A DNA stretch of 64,000 nt, from NCBI GenBank assembly GCA_030142905.1, contig JASJOG010000044.1, positions 62,001 to 126,000 on the forward strand, written 5' to 3'. The notes below the pieces were generated by a model. The model did no database searches. It had not been told where the DNA came from and saw only the letters and a program-made list of their open reading frames with translations. Of the stretch, positions 54,064-64,000 are shown one piece after another (position 1 is the first letter of the stretch; each line of letters opens with the position of its first letter). A program made the position numbers and the translations under genes. This DNA comes from Heliopora coerulea. Taxonomy: Eukaryota; Cnidaria; Anthozoa; Scleralcyonacea; Helioporidae.

Positions 54064-54298
54064 CATATACTCTTAAGCGAAATCTCACTATATATATATA
54101 TATATATATATACAGATATCGCTCTATGGCCTCTTGGTTCATATTGAGCGCTCTACAGGATGAGTCATGCTGCTAGCACATTTGCGCACGCTCACTAGTC
54201 TCTAGTTAGAGCGCTCTGGCATGGCTTAGATGTACCACAAGCGTGGGACATTTGAGTCGCCTATATAATGTAGGCTACTCCATCCTGCTCATCAGCAC
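54064..54298. other. PLE-type terminal region with (TA)n
   Basis: A (TA)n run lies at 54090-54112. It is followed by a non-coding stretch with GAGCGCTCT palindromic words at 54153 and 54210, leading to a second ribozyme-like motif. It probably represents the terminal repeat of another PLE. Confidence 0.4.
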
Positions 54299-54340
54299 TA
54301 CACTGATGAGGCCCAATAGACCGAAACGGTTCCGTTTGTA
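54299..54340 (+). ncRNA. Possible second hammerhead ribozyme
   Basis: CTGATGA (54303-54309) and GAAAC (54323-54327) bracket a GGCC/GACC stem II with one mismatch. Stem III is ACGG/CCGT with a 2-nt loop. Stem I is TACA/TGTA (4 bp). The cleavage residue would be U. It is weaker than the other two. Confidence 0.5.
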
Positions 54341-54429
54341 TATAAGAATTCCGGTCACTCAAGAATGCCGTGTGCAAGTTCGGGGGACTAGTATGTAGTT
54401 CACCAAACCTGACTTTATATTTATATTCC

Positions 54430-55640
54430 TATTGTATACTTATATTCTTCGCTGCTTCCTATTCTTCTTATTCTTCGCTACTTCCAGGAGCCGTTTTTAT
54501 TCTATACCAATTTAAGTGGTAACCCTGTAGTCATAGAGATATTTGTATATAGGCAAACATGTATGTAGTCTTTACACTCGAGTCTCTGACCATGTGCCTT
54601 TCAAATCTACGATTGTGTTCGAGATTGCTCCCCGCGGAAACTACTAAAGCCTTGCAAGGCTGCCGAGCAGAAGTCACTGTTTGAAAGTAAACAAGAAATC
54701 TTTTTACTATTTTGGAAGATAGTGCGATTTATAGGTTATCGGTAAGACAACAATGAACTTCCTTTGAACTATTTTCGGTCCATATTCAACTTATTAATTT
54801 TACTCTGGCTTACCCCTGGCAGTTGTAGTCATAAAGGGGAGACGTCTCGTTCTGGAAAGGTTGAACTGAGAGAAAAAAATAATAGAGGTCTCTTCGAGCG
54901 AACTCTTCCGAATTCCTAACTGATGATAGCCGAATACCATTACCTCGGAATAAGAGGAGGATATTTAGCCACTGACATGTCTCCGATTGTTTCGGTTTCT
55001 AACTTGGCATTTCTATATTCAGTTTCCCGTAATTATTCTCAGGTTCACCAGGGTAGAGAAGACATTTTGAAGATTTTTTAAACCCCCATTTAGACTGTAA
55101 TATTTTTAGGCCGCGGCACGGCAAATTTTGGCCATGACACGGCTAATTTATTTAGCCTACATATACAAAGGTGCTCGGCACGTCTAAATTTTCAAATACA
55201 GGCACCAAATTTTAAGAAGTCCGCACTGTTTACACTGTGAAGATCACCCGTGTCGTACTCAAATATAGCGGTACCCGAACCAAAATTTTAGCCGTTCCGT
55301 GTCCTTTTCCTCTCATTAATCTTATCGATGGACGTTTGTCAACCCGATAATTACGTGCACATGGACGACTAGTTACGAAGCACGTCAACTTACACAAAGA
55401 AGACATCCAACAGATGACGCAATTGCTGAAGCGTTTTCCAATCTCCCTGTACTACAACCATTTCATTATCATTCTGCATTATCTTCTCGACCAAAACGTA
55501 TTCTTCATTGCTCCCAATCAGGGCTCGACCAAAACCAGTCCACTTGTCGTTCGGAAAAAGTAGATCTCATTGTCGAGCAAGCAAAGGCGTAGAGTTTTGT
55601 TATTGGCGGGGGGGGGACTGAAAACGCATGTGCTCGACCT
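54430..55640. other. Gene-free stretch
   Basis: No gene is recognised. Around 55110-55180 there are repeated GGCACGGCAAATTT and GACACGGCTAATTT words. A G-run (GGCGGGGGGGGGAC) lies near 55605. Confidence 0.35.
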
Positions 55641-55644
55641 CCAG

Positions 55645-55840
55645 ATTGATCACTGTTAGATTAATTAGAAGATTAATTATTAGATTGGTTACTACATTTA
55701 TTAGATTAATTAGTTATATTATTTAGTTAGATTAATTAGATTAATTATTAGATTGGTTACTACATTTATTAGATTAATTAGTTATATTATTTAGTTAGAT
55801 TAATTAGTTAGATTAATTATTAGATTGGTTACTGTTATTT
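55645..55840. repeat. ~70-bp AT-rich tandem repeat, about 2.8 copies
   Basis: TTATTAGATTGGTTACTACA recurs at ~68- and ~72-bp intervals, separated by TTAGTTAGATTAATTAG-type words. The internal monomer ATTAGATTA is itself repeated. Confidence 0.85.
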
Positions 55841-56220
55841 TAATTTGAAGTAGTTGAACTAACAACCCATCTGTTTGATTAGTATCTCTGGATAAAGGTT
55901 TTAAGAAACAAATTTGAAATTTTGAATACTATCGTTAATATGTCTTAACCCAACGCTGACACTGGATAAGACTAAACAAACAACTACGTCAAGAGTACAC
56001 TACAACATTGTTCAGCACCATATAAATCAGAGTTCTAGTTTGATGACCGAAATGTGTTCTTTCTCACACTGGTTTTTTGAAATAAAGCCATCGACAAGGT
56101 TATTTGTTGACAAATGGATCACGATAGATTTGTGCGCGTTCAAGATGGCAACTGAATTCAAAGTTCGAATGTGATTTCCCGCTACGTTTTCGAATTTCAA
56201 TGTTGGATTTAGTTTGTTTT

Positions 56221-56265
56221 CTCATGTGCATCATGGATACCTTTTGGTATCCATGATGAACATGA
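56221..56265. repeat. Hairpin-forming inverted repeat
   Basis: CTCATGTGCATCATGGATAC C-TTTT-GG TATCCATGATGAACATGAG forms a ~20-bp stem with a 4-nt loop and one mismatch. It is not associated with a gene. Confidence 0.75.
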
Positions 56266-56514
56266 GGCTTTGACGGTTATATAACCCCAACCAGTACTCC
56301 AGTAACCCTATCATTCATCAATCACTTGTCAAATGCTGTAAAATCCCAAGGACGCTAAACCCCCTAAAAACTATTTCTGAGAGCACTGAACCCGTCAGTC
56401 GCCCATACTCTACCTACTCTGGCAAAGAAACCTTTCTTACTCATTTGCCCCATGGGCAACGAAAAGTTTCCTAACCGGAAGGGCAAGCTGGAATTCAAGT
56501 TTTTTTAGAGCCCA

Positions 56515-56765
56515 TCCAGTTCAATACGATTAAGGCTCCCATCGTACAACATTCCATCAACTGTCTGTTTTGCGACTCCTTTTAATGCTGACTTTAATAA
56601 GGTCATCTTTTCTGTGTCAGTGAGATCAAGCTGGTGATCATTTCGAGGCTTCGAACAACCCCAACTACCCAGGAAAGTCATCAGAGTCCCACTGAACTCG
56701 TATAGAGTGATTTTCGGCTGGGACTCGTCGGCGGAATGCGGACGGGCTCGCCGTACAGTCGTACC
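56515..56765 (-). pseudogene. BEL/Pao-type LTR retrotransposon gag remnant
   Basis: The minus strand reads DESQPKITLYEFSGTLMTFL, then LTDTEKMTLLKSALKGVAK and QTVDGMLYDGSLNRIELDGL. The combination of an 'F.G' entry, 'TEKMTLLKSALKG.AK' and 'GMLYDGS' matches gag proteins of BEL/Pao elements known from cnidarians. No protease, RT or integrase is recognisable nearby. It is a decayed fragment. Confidence 0.5.
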
Positions 56766-57023
56766 ATCATCTGTTTATTCCAAATTGGCCGGACTGTCTA
56801 GGACCGATTCATAATTGTTTCAAACTTAACTGACTTCATCGATGCAACTCGAGCAACCCATGCTCTTTTGGAGAGATTTCGTGGACGAGGATTGTCTAGT
56901 TACATGAATTGAAATAGCTCTTACACGGACGACATGAGTTTCGTACTGCTATAAAATACGAAAAGTCGTTCCACCACGTTAAAAAGCTCTGTGATGATCG
57001 GGCTTGCCTTCCAACTGCGTTCC

Positions 57024-57056
57024 AACATGGATATAGTTCTGAACTATATCCATGTT
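57024..57056. repeat. Perfect 16-bp palindrome with 1-nt loop
   Basis: AACATGGATATAGTTC, T, GAACTATATCCATGTT. It lies in non-coding DNA 3' of an otherwise unremarkable segment. Confidence 0.85.
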
Positions 57057-57504
57057 AGAATGATGGGCCGTGCACGGAATATACAGTGCTCTTTGTCCAA
57101 GCTTGTAATTGTCTTGAAGTTTCCTTTTCTCGTTAATAAATTTTCCTTACATTGAAACTGTGTCATCACAACTCCGAAAACACGGTACCTTTAGATTCAA
57201 TATGTCAAGGATTGGGTAATTCCGGTTGCTTCACTTTCATCAATCTCGTCCTTGGCTTCAGTCAATGACATCAAACGTTGTGTTGGAGCTGAGCCTTTTT
57301 GTCCACGTATCCACAACAAACAATGGAAAGTGATCTTTGTGTGATAGTTCTGGCTCTGTATCCGTCATAACCGAGTACAAGTTAACATCTCGATCAGGAC
57401 CTTCGCGAAGAAAAAGCGACGAAGGGCGGAGTGTCAAGCAAAGATTTACCTGCTTTTCCAAATTATTTATTATTTACCTGAAAATATCTCCTATTTATGG
57501 AAGG

Positions 57505-57670
57505 CACAACTGGAGAGAAGGTTGGAGGTTGCCACCCCTGCTCTTTTTGTGCGAGGTCTTGTGTGTACTCTGTTAGTGACAACTTTTTGCCCTCATTCAC
57601 CAAAACTACGTAGATCTACTGCGCTCGGAATGATCAAAATCGCCTCAGTGGAGCCTTGATACCTTCCACC
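57505..57670. repeat. Diverged dispersed repeat (partner 25190-25370)
   Basis: It is collinear with 25190-25370, as described there. The flanks differ. Confidence 0.6.
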
Positions 57671-59089
57671 AGCCACCGCACTTCGATATTCCTACTTTCA
57701 CCCTATAGGATCTCAAGGTTGTTTTTTTCTAAATATCTGAAACTGGAAACTGTTGTGGAAAGGTCTTTCAATGGCATTCTCGGAATCCAACAACGAAGAG
57801 GCCTTTTTCCTTTTGAAACTCTTAATGAATTCTCTTCCTTTGACATTTAATGCCAAATCCGTTATTTTACGTTTTGCCTGAATGTTAGTTTAAAGCAGCC
57901 AGTAATTTACCTGAACTCCATGGCTAATGAATATTGTGGAGTGCCGTTCCCCTACACCCCGGTTTGCGACAGCCCTATGCACGATGAGCTGTTTAACCTG
58001 ATAGAGAATTAGTTCGACGAACTCGTTTCGTGATTGTGTACGAAGATTGGGTACTAGCTGGCTACTACGCATTCCCGTTCACTGTTCAAAAAATATCTGC
58101 TATACTACAATGAAATCTAATGGCAGCTTGGACGCCAGAACAGTTAGAGTAAATTTACCTTAATTAATAAATTTACAGTAAAAAGACAGTAAATAAATGA
58201 AGTCTATTACAATAGTTTGTCAGGTTAAAATACGGGAATTTATCCAGGAGCAGCATATTTTACTATGTTGAAAAACATAAACTTTTAACAGTGTTTGTCG
58301 ACTAATGATTCAATTCCGGACAGTACTTGGACACCAGCGTTACTATCTCTTCTGGGTTTCCGTCTTCATCATTTTCATGGGCTCTAAAAGCAAGTTCTTG
58401 ACGTCCAAGTGTCTTGGTGATGTCCAAATATTTCCACGACTCCTATTTTATAAGAGTTCGTCCTCACCTCAGATGATGCCAGAAGGCTTGGTTTTATCGG
58501 GCGTCAACGGGTCCAGGGTTTTTTGCGGGATAAGCATATGAGAAAGTGCACTTTCGTGAGAACTGGACTAAAAATCTTTCTCAAGATTACCTTTTCCCTT
58601 CACACCACAGCTCTTAAACTTTGGCAAATTGCCATGAACAAACTCGGTCGCGTGGCTCGAGGCATTTCTGTACTTTTTCCGTGCCAGGACCTCTACCAAA
58701 CAGGGAACAAACGAACAAAAAGCAGCATGTTTTGAAAAGCTCTTGCGGCTTGCCTTAACTTTAGTGTTGCTTGGGTAAGTGTTGGGAGATCGGTTGATGT
58801 TACCGAAATCAATTCTCAACTGACGCTTCTCGAGGAGCAAGCGTGGACAAGGTAGTTCTTTCGTCGTTTTCTTCAAGTTTCATTTTTCAACTTTCCAGTT
58901 TTTTAAAGTACTTGGATTATAGTTGTGGCAGGCCAGTGGAAGATTTTGTCGCCTGCTTAAAAATTTCTTCCATCATCAGTAGGGGATTGAAAGGATAGGG
59001 GGAAGTAGAGACGTGAAATCCTTTTGCTTCCTTCTTTGTTCAGTTTTTTAACAATGTTATATCTAGAAAATTTAAAATTGCGCTTTTTA
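57671..59089. other. Gene-free stretch
   Basis: Open frames at 57890-58072 (-) and 58568-58876 (-, 102 codons) show no domain that I recognise. No splice or promoter context supports either. Confidence 0.35.
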
Positions 59090-59420
59090 ACGTCAACGTT
59101 TATCCTTTCCGTTGCAAAAATTTCACATGCAACTTCACATACGAAAAAAACATTTCGTATGTGAATTCTTTCAATTCGATATGTGAAATGAAAATTTGTT
59201 TCACACGTGAAATTAATTTTCATATGTGAAGGTTACAAATCATATGTGAAATTCACGTATCGAACACTGACATTATACATGTAAAATTTTAAGCCAGTTC
59301 GTTTCACATGTGAATTGGGTATTTCATATGTGAATGGGTTCTCATTTCAGATGCGGAATAAAAATTTCATAGGTGAAAATGTTTAAATTCCATATGTCTT
59401 TCACTTTTGAAATGACATGT
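59090..59420. repeat. Cluster of TTTCACATGTGAAA-like palindromes (array B)
   Basis: In ~330 bp about ten imperfect copies occur, e.g. TTCGTATGTGAATT, GTTTCACACGTGAAATT, TTTCATATGTGAAGG, ATCATATGTGAAATTCACG, CGTTTCACATGTGAATTGG and ATTTCATAGGTGAAAATG. The same word occurs in array A at 46640-46930. Confidence 0.7.
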
Positions 59421-59717
59421 AAAATTTTCGTGAGGGTTGGCCGAATAGTTAGCCGATTTAGCGTTTTCGGCTCGTACTGCACAGATTCACAGTTTGTTTA
59501 GAAGGTTCGTGACGCAGGACAGTTTCCGTACCTGCCACGCAAACCATGTCCTTACAAACTAGCCAAACCGGTTGTGGAAACTGGAATACACTGAAGTTTT
59601 TATTTTCCCTTCACGACTCTGAGATCATTTTGGAGTTTTCAACTTTTTTCTAGACTGTTAAAATAAAATTTGAAATAAAAATGGAGTGCTGCGTAGGCAG
59701 TGTGGAAATCGAAGTGT
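59421..59717. other. Gene-free stretch
   Basis: Nothing was recognised between the palindrome array and the foldback element. Confidence 0.4.
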
Positions 59718-59867
59718 AATAATCAGAAAGGTTTGCATACTGCCGAAATGTGAGAGTAGTTATCTAACGTTTCGAGCGAAGGCCCTTCTCTCTGACGAAG
59801 GGCCTTTGCTCGAAACGTTAGATAACTACTCTCACATTTCGGCAGTACTCAAACCTTTCTGATTATT
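59718..59867. mobile_element. 150-bp foldback element
   Basis: Two ~71-bp arms mirror each other around 59792.5, with GTTATCTAACGTTTCGAGC inverted as GCTCGAAACGTTAGATAAC. It is near perfect, with an ~8-nt centre. The CTAACGTTTCG word is shared with the element at 15666-15955. Confidence 0.85.
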
Positions 59868-61200
59868 TTACTAAAATAAAATTTATTGTGTTACATTAAA
59901 TCGTGGTTGTACTATTGGACTCATCGGAGCACAGTTTAAGCTCGAAATCGGAGAACATCGTCCTGTGCAAACGTATCGGTCAATGCTGATGAAGAGAGAC
60001 GAAATTGTCAGATACGGGATATATGCAGAAATAATTTCTGACAAGTCTCAGTGGCAAACTTGACAAATTTTGGCGACTTTACCGGCATTTGTTTGCATTT
60101 TCTAGGTTTTTGCCGTCTTTGTTGGCACTTTATCATTTATCCCGAAGAAATTGTCACATGAAAAAGTTTTCCCTGCTCATGAAGTTTGCCGGAAGCAATT
60201 TGCCGTTAGCGAATTTTCACTTTTGAAAGCTTGCTCCTACAGATAAAGTAAATTTCTGAATTTTCTAAAGCCTTTAGAAACACATTTCAGCTAGTGGTTA
60301 AAACGTATTAAAATATGTCGAAAGATTAGAAGATTTTCATGGCATTGAAGGTAAATGCATGAAAGACCATTAACATGTTACTTCGCCTATGAGCAATGAT
60401 AAAGACAATTTAAATTTATAAACTGACGTGGAACTGCAAAACATTTAATTGTTATTTTAACTGTTTTCGGTTTTCTTGGATCAGTTAATTGAAATAATGA
60501 AGCAAGTAGATTTGCCTAAGAAAGTTTTGATGTCTTCAAGTAGAGCTAACAAAACGAGCCCTTGAAGAAACATATTAACGAATACTTTATCAAGAATTAA
60601 AAATAATAATAAAATTCGGCTCTTAACTAAAGCTATGAACAACGTCTCGATTATTTCTAAGTCACATTCAAGCCCTTGCTAATTTATAAAAAATAGCACT
60701 GTCCAACTCGACGACATATTCTAAATTAACAACGAAAGAAAGGCAAGAGTTTTATGAACAAGGCATTTTTACATAGTCATCTGGTAGACGTCTTAGCTCA
60801 TGTTTTTTGTTCCCTTAAAACAGTTTAGCTTTCCAGAAACTCTTGAAGTTTTTTTAATGTATAGATATTCAGTACTTGTGAACATTTTGTTATCAGGTCA
60901 TTTTTGGCGCAGTAAAAGCAATGCGAACATGCTCGACGACGAAACCCTGAATAGTTGTCCCGAGGAGAGCCATTCTTGTTCGTGAAGTTTGCCGAACTGT
61001 GCATGCATAACAGTCATCAAAAGATGTTCACAGGTTTCCCACAAACCCTATTTTTTGTCACAAAATCATCAGTGGGAAGCCCCACATCTGTTGTTTGTGG
61101 GAGTTAGGCAAGTGATGAATAACTGGCAACTCGACGTTTGCGTCAAAGGATGACTGAACATGGTTGATTAATGGAAACCATCTGTGGAATAATTAAGAAG
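59868..61200. other. Upstream intergenic region of the peptide gene
   Basis: Short open frames (e.g. 60800-60985) have no recognisable motif. No repeat of note was seen. Confidence 0.4.
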
Positions 61201-61210
61201 TTTAAAAGCG

Positions 61211-61217
61211 TATAAAA
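61211..61217 (+). promoter_or_regulatory. TATA box of the Cys-rich peptide gene
   Basis: TATAAAA in the context AAAAGCGTATAAAAGCTGG lies 70 bp before the ATG. It predicts transcription start at about 61240 and a ~45-nt 5' UTR. Confidence 0.7.
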
Positions 61218-61286
61218 GCTGGTAAAATCTCAAAAAACTTCATTCTAGACTTGAAGTAATTTAATATTCTTTAACGACTGAGAAGG

Positions 61287-61574
61287 ATGGAAAGTTTCAA
61301 GAATTGCTCACTCGTTGGCCTCGTACTGTTGCTGACCGTGTGCGCATGCTTAGCAATGCCGAAGTGGGTACAAGTGGAGGAAGACGAAGCAATGATGAAT
61401 GAAAACTATGGCGACTTTACCGACGTTCGAACTGCATGGAATAAATTTAAGGACAAGATGGCATTTAAGCTTAACGACCCCGGAAAACGTTCCGCTGATT
61501 GCACGCCTGTCAAAAATTGTGGAAGTTTTTGTCCGTTGGATATTTCGTTTTGTAGAAACTGCTGTGGGCCATAA
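61287..61574 (+). CDS. Secreted prepropeptide with a 27-residue, six-cysteine mature peptide (possible venom or defence peptide)
   Basis: The single-exon 95-codon gene has residues 1-24 as a clear signal peptide (charged start, LVGLVLLLTVCACLA core), an acidic propeptide (about 25-66) and a dibasic KR site at 67-68. The mature part (69-95) has Cys 72, 78, 82, 89, 92 and 93, i.e. C-x5-C-x3-C-x6-C-x2-CC, ending CCGP. This prepro architecture is typical of cnidarian nematocyst and gland peptides and of secreted antimicrobial peptides. The spacing differs from ShK domains and from the regular x3 spacing of minicollagen Cys domains, which it superficially resembles. The function is not known from sequence. 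The promoter and poly(A) signal support a real gene. Confidence 0.82.
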   Translation: MESFKNCSLVGLVLLLTVCACLAMPKWVQVEEDEAMMNENYGDFTDVRTAWNKFKDKMAFKLNDPGKRSADCTPVKNCGSFCPLDISFCRNCCGP

Positions 61575-61630
61575 TTAAGTAACTCGAATACGTTTTTACG
61601 TCTTTAAATTGTATGCTTGTAACGTATATT

Positions 61631-61636
61631 AATAAA
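61631..61636 (+). terminator. Polyadenylation signal AATAAA
   Basis: AATAAA lies 57 bp after the stop codon of the peptide gene, in ATTAATAAATATAATTTG. Confidence 0.65.
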
Positions 61637-61707
61637 TATAATTTGAACAACTGCTTAGCAGTCGACTTAATAAAATTGCTCAGTTCTCAACAATTTGACG
61701 TTTTTAT

Positions 61708-61980
61708 GACAAATATAACACAAACTAAACCAAGTGCTAAACCTAGAAATAAGCGAAGATGCCTCCTTTCCTTGACTGTCTCTAGCAAAAACATTGCGAA
61801 AACTAATCGTTTAAGGACACAACCTTTTTACATGTCAGAATTCTCCATGATTACAATTCATATATTTGCTTCTGTCTATCTCAGAACACTGTTTCTCTTG
61901 TCGAAATATAACACAAACTAAGACAAGTGCTAAAACCAAAAATAAGTGAAGAAGCCTCCATCCTTTGACTGTCTCCACTG
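61708..61980. repeat. Imperfect tandem duplication, ~192-bp spacing
   Basis: AAATATAACACAAACTAA..CAAGTGCTAAA, followed by AAATAAG(C/T)GAAGA.GCCTCC and TTGACTGTCTC, occurs at 61711-61785 and again at 61903-61975. It lies just downstream of the peptide gene. Confidence 0.75.
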
Positions 61981-64000
61981 ACACAGGTTGTTCCCAGATG
62001 TGTCCTGGGAGGTTACTATGCTTTAGCTCCTCTCTGTGATAATCCGGTTGGCAAAACGTCAGTCAACAGGTGAACTTTAATTTTTAGGACTAACTGACCG
62101 TTGGAAGAAGTGGATGTTAAACTCTGATATGGTCCATTCAACTCGACACAGAGTGGCCATATTTTTATCACTGTAGTTGTGAAAGGTGGAGCGTGCCCCA
62201 CCAAGAGAGGACAGAGAGATAAATTTACATAGTATCTCCGTATTATGAAAATCCACTATGCACCTTCGATAATGCTTTTCAGTTTTGTGGGTGAAACTAA
62301 GATGAATGGTTCACCTGTCGCTGATGCTGGAAACAGTCAAGAAAAACCACTGACTACGCCATTTCATTTTAACCTACCAAAAATCTTCTTCAGCATGTGA
62401 TGCAAAAAGTATTTATTTAGGATGGAGTTAAGAGGTTATTGGAAGTCATCTATGGGGTCGGTAGTTGCGTCCTTATGTAGGAAATCTAAATAATTTCTTG
62501 GTCTGCAACAGACTATCTTTGTCAATTTGAAAATTTGACCGCATCAGACTCAGTAGCGTTGCAATAAATTTAAAATGCAGCTAAGCCCTAAACTTTGAAT
62601 TACCCTAATTTTGTTTAACAGGACGATTAAAATTATAAAGAATGGATATTGAAAATTCTTCGGGGTCTATTTTCGTCTTCCCAATAATCATTTTATCGTA
62701 ACATTCAAATTAAGTTCTTGATAGGACGCCAACTAGAAATAGGAAAATTTCTAATTGGACGCAATAAGAAAATTTGAGTTTCATTAGGGCCCACTAGCCA
62801 TCAAATAGTCCGTTAACGATCGATTAATTAGCTTCAAAAATCCAATTTTTCAGAGTTTTTTCTGCTGCGCCGGTTATAGCTGTTGATCTCCACAAACGTT
62901 TTAGCTCTTTCCCGGCGGATAAGACTTGAATTACATGTATTTTAATCTGGCTAATGCCATACTACTTTACTCTGGTTAACACCATCCGGCCCGCAGTGAA
63001 ACGGTTAAAATCTAAATCATGAGCAATTTCTGTAGACGATCAACGTTTTGATTAACTATCTTTTTTATGACGGACCGCCACGTTTGTTGCTTCAAGAATT
63101 CTCTTCCCATATTTTGAATCGCAGGAGCGTGCTCCACACACTCAGTGACCTCCATAACAAACATTTATGCACGAATCATGACGACGAGATTACTATATAA
63201 AGTACAGTTAAACCAAGATGGCGGCCTCACCATGACAGATAGTTTACCTACAGGTAACCTATGAATTAATCGGAAAGGAAAGAACAAAGTGCTTATCAAC
63301 AACCTCCCTCCCAGACACAATACACCTTTCTGTTAAGGTGACTTGCTAAAAATTGAATTGAAATCCGTAAATTTGTTAATTCGGATGTCTTTAGGTATGA
63401 CCAGATGCTTATGGCAAATGTTCGAGACCGCCTACTCACAACTTCGAGCGGCCCACTCAAATCGTTCAAGCACATTTTGATACAAAACCCCATGCACCAA
63501 CAACTTGTTGACGATATGTCATTTGAAGTTATAATACCTGAAGCGGCGGTTAGGAATCGTATAATAAACATTTTAGACTAATGATGGAAACTATTCAAAA
63601 GTGCCACATTAAAAACATCTTTCTCCCCAAATTTCTTAGATTCTTCTTGTCTAACAATTTGGGAAAAAAAAACAAACTTACTCTTGCGTGTTAACTCTCC
63701 CTAACAAATGTCTTGACGATGATTTTGAAATCAATTCCAAGCGTAACTGATATTTGTTTCTCCATGGATGCTTCCAATATTTCTTAACTACTATCTTAAG
63801 GCTGTTTTTCAGTTAGCAAATGTCATAAATATCTATAAATTGTATAAAACTCGATATCTTATTAGTTCTGGCCTAAAGTCTACGAGGCAAAAGAAGCTGC
63901 TTCACGCTGAAAAATTCAGCCAGCTGGAAGCACATTTAAACCCATTCCCGGCAGAATAAGTGCTCTACTACTCAACTCCGACTAACGCCTGTCCACTTAA
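61981..64000. other. Gene-free right flank
   Basis: Open frames at 62016-62204 (-), 63296-63571 (-) and 63768-63959 (+) show no domain, promoter or splice context that I can recognise. An intron or intergenic region is likely. Confidence 0.4.

Noticed and set aside
56840..56920. Possible BEL integrase piece (ATRATHALLERFRGRG on the plus strand)
   Set aside because: Too short and in the opposite orientation to the gag remnant; not distinguishable from chance.
57024..57056. Perfect 16-bp hairpin as a microRNA precursor
   Set aside because: The stem is too short and the loop is a single base, so it cannot be a normal pre-miRNA.
59780..59812. CTGACGAAGGGCC...CGAAACG as another hammerhead
   Set aside because: Stem II cannot close next to the core and the sequence is explained by the foldback palindrome.

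Overview
The window looks like intergenic and intronic DNA from an animal, most plausibly an anthozoan cnidarian such as a stony coral or sea anemone. Three things point that way: an unusual mix of Penelope-like elements (PLEs), CR1/L2-type LINEs and foldback elements; an intronless class A GPCR exon of a divergent type; and a very small gene for a dibasic-processed, six-cysteine secreted peptide. The species assignment is an inference. There are no bacterial-style operons, rRNAs or CRISPR arrays. Most recognisable coding sequence is transposon-derived and broken.

Layout. 1-13.4 kb is dominated by minus-strand non-LTR retrotransposons: an RT with a C-terminal PHD-like zinc finger, an endonuclease fragment, and three elements carrying both endonuclease and RT. 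A tiny host exon (5902-6021) and a decayed copy of it (9637-9756) lie around the third element. 13.5-19 kb holds LINE scraps, a foldback element, a 258-bp near-perfect palindrome built from two opposed tRNA-like units, and remnants of a Tigger/pogo transposase and an integrase-like gene. 19.2-22.2 kb is the first copy of a ~3.0-kb segmental duplication carrying a GPCR pseudogene; the second copy, with an open GPCR exon, is at 43.4-46.4 kb. 22-32 kb is mostly non-coding, with two more signal-peptide exons (22727-22846 and 31861-31980), a PLE 3' end with a hammerhead ribozyme, a MITE and an 802-bp foldback element. 33-39 kb is a nest: a PLE containing a nearly intact Tc1 transposon, cut at its 3' side by a Ty1/copia element. 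39.5-40.2 kb is a ~153-bp satellite and 40.8-42.8 kb a minus-strand PLE. 48-54.4 kb is a cluster of PLE pieces, two of them inverted pairs, with hammerhead ribozymes. 54-61 kb is mostly non-coding, with a BEL/Pao gag remnant, tandem repeats and an array of TTTCACATGTGAAA-like palindromes. 61.2-61.65 kb holds a compact gene (TATA box, 95-codon ORF, AATAAA) for a secreted Cys-rich peptide.

How the host parts fit together. Four 120-nt (40-codon) exons align in length and reading frame. Three are open, encode a hydrophobic signal-like sequence plus Asn/Ser-rich residues, follow a TATA box, and end at a phase-0 splice donor. The two GPCR copies begin at a phase-0 acceptor (pyrimidine tract plus CAG). 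I infer a small GPCR family in which a separate exon supplies a cleavable signal peptide to a seven-TM exon 12-14 kb downstream. In the first locus the seven-TM exon is dead; in the second it is open. This duplicated modular GPCR locus, the Cys-rich peptide gene and the ribozyme-bearing PLE cluster are the most interesting contents.
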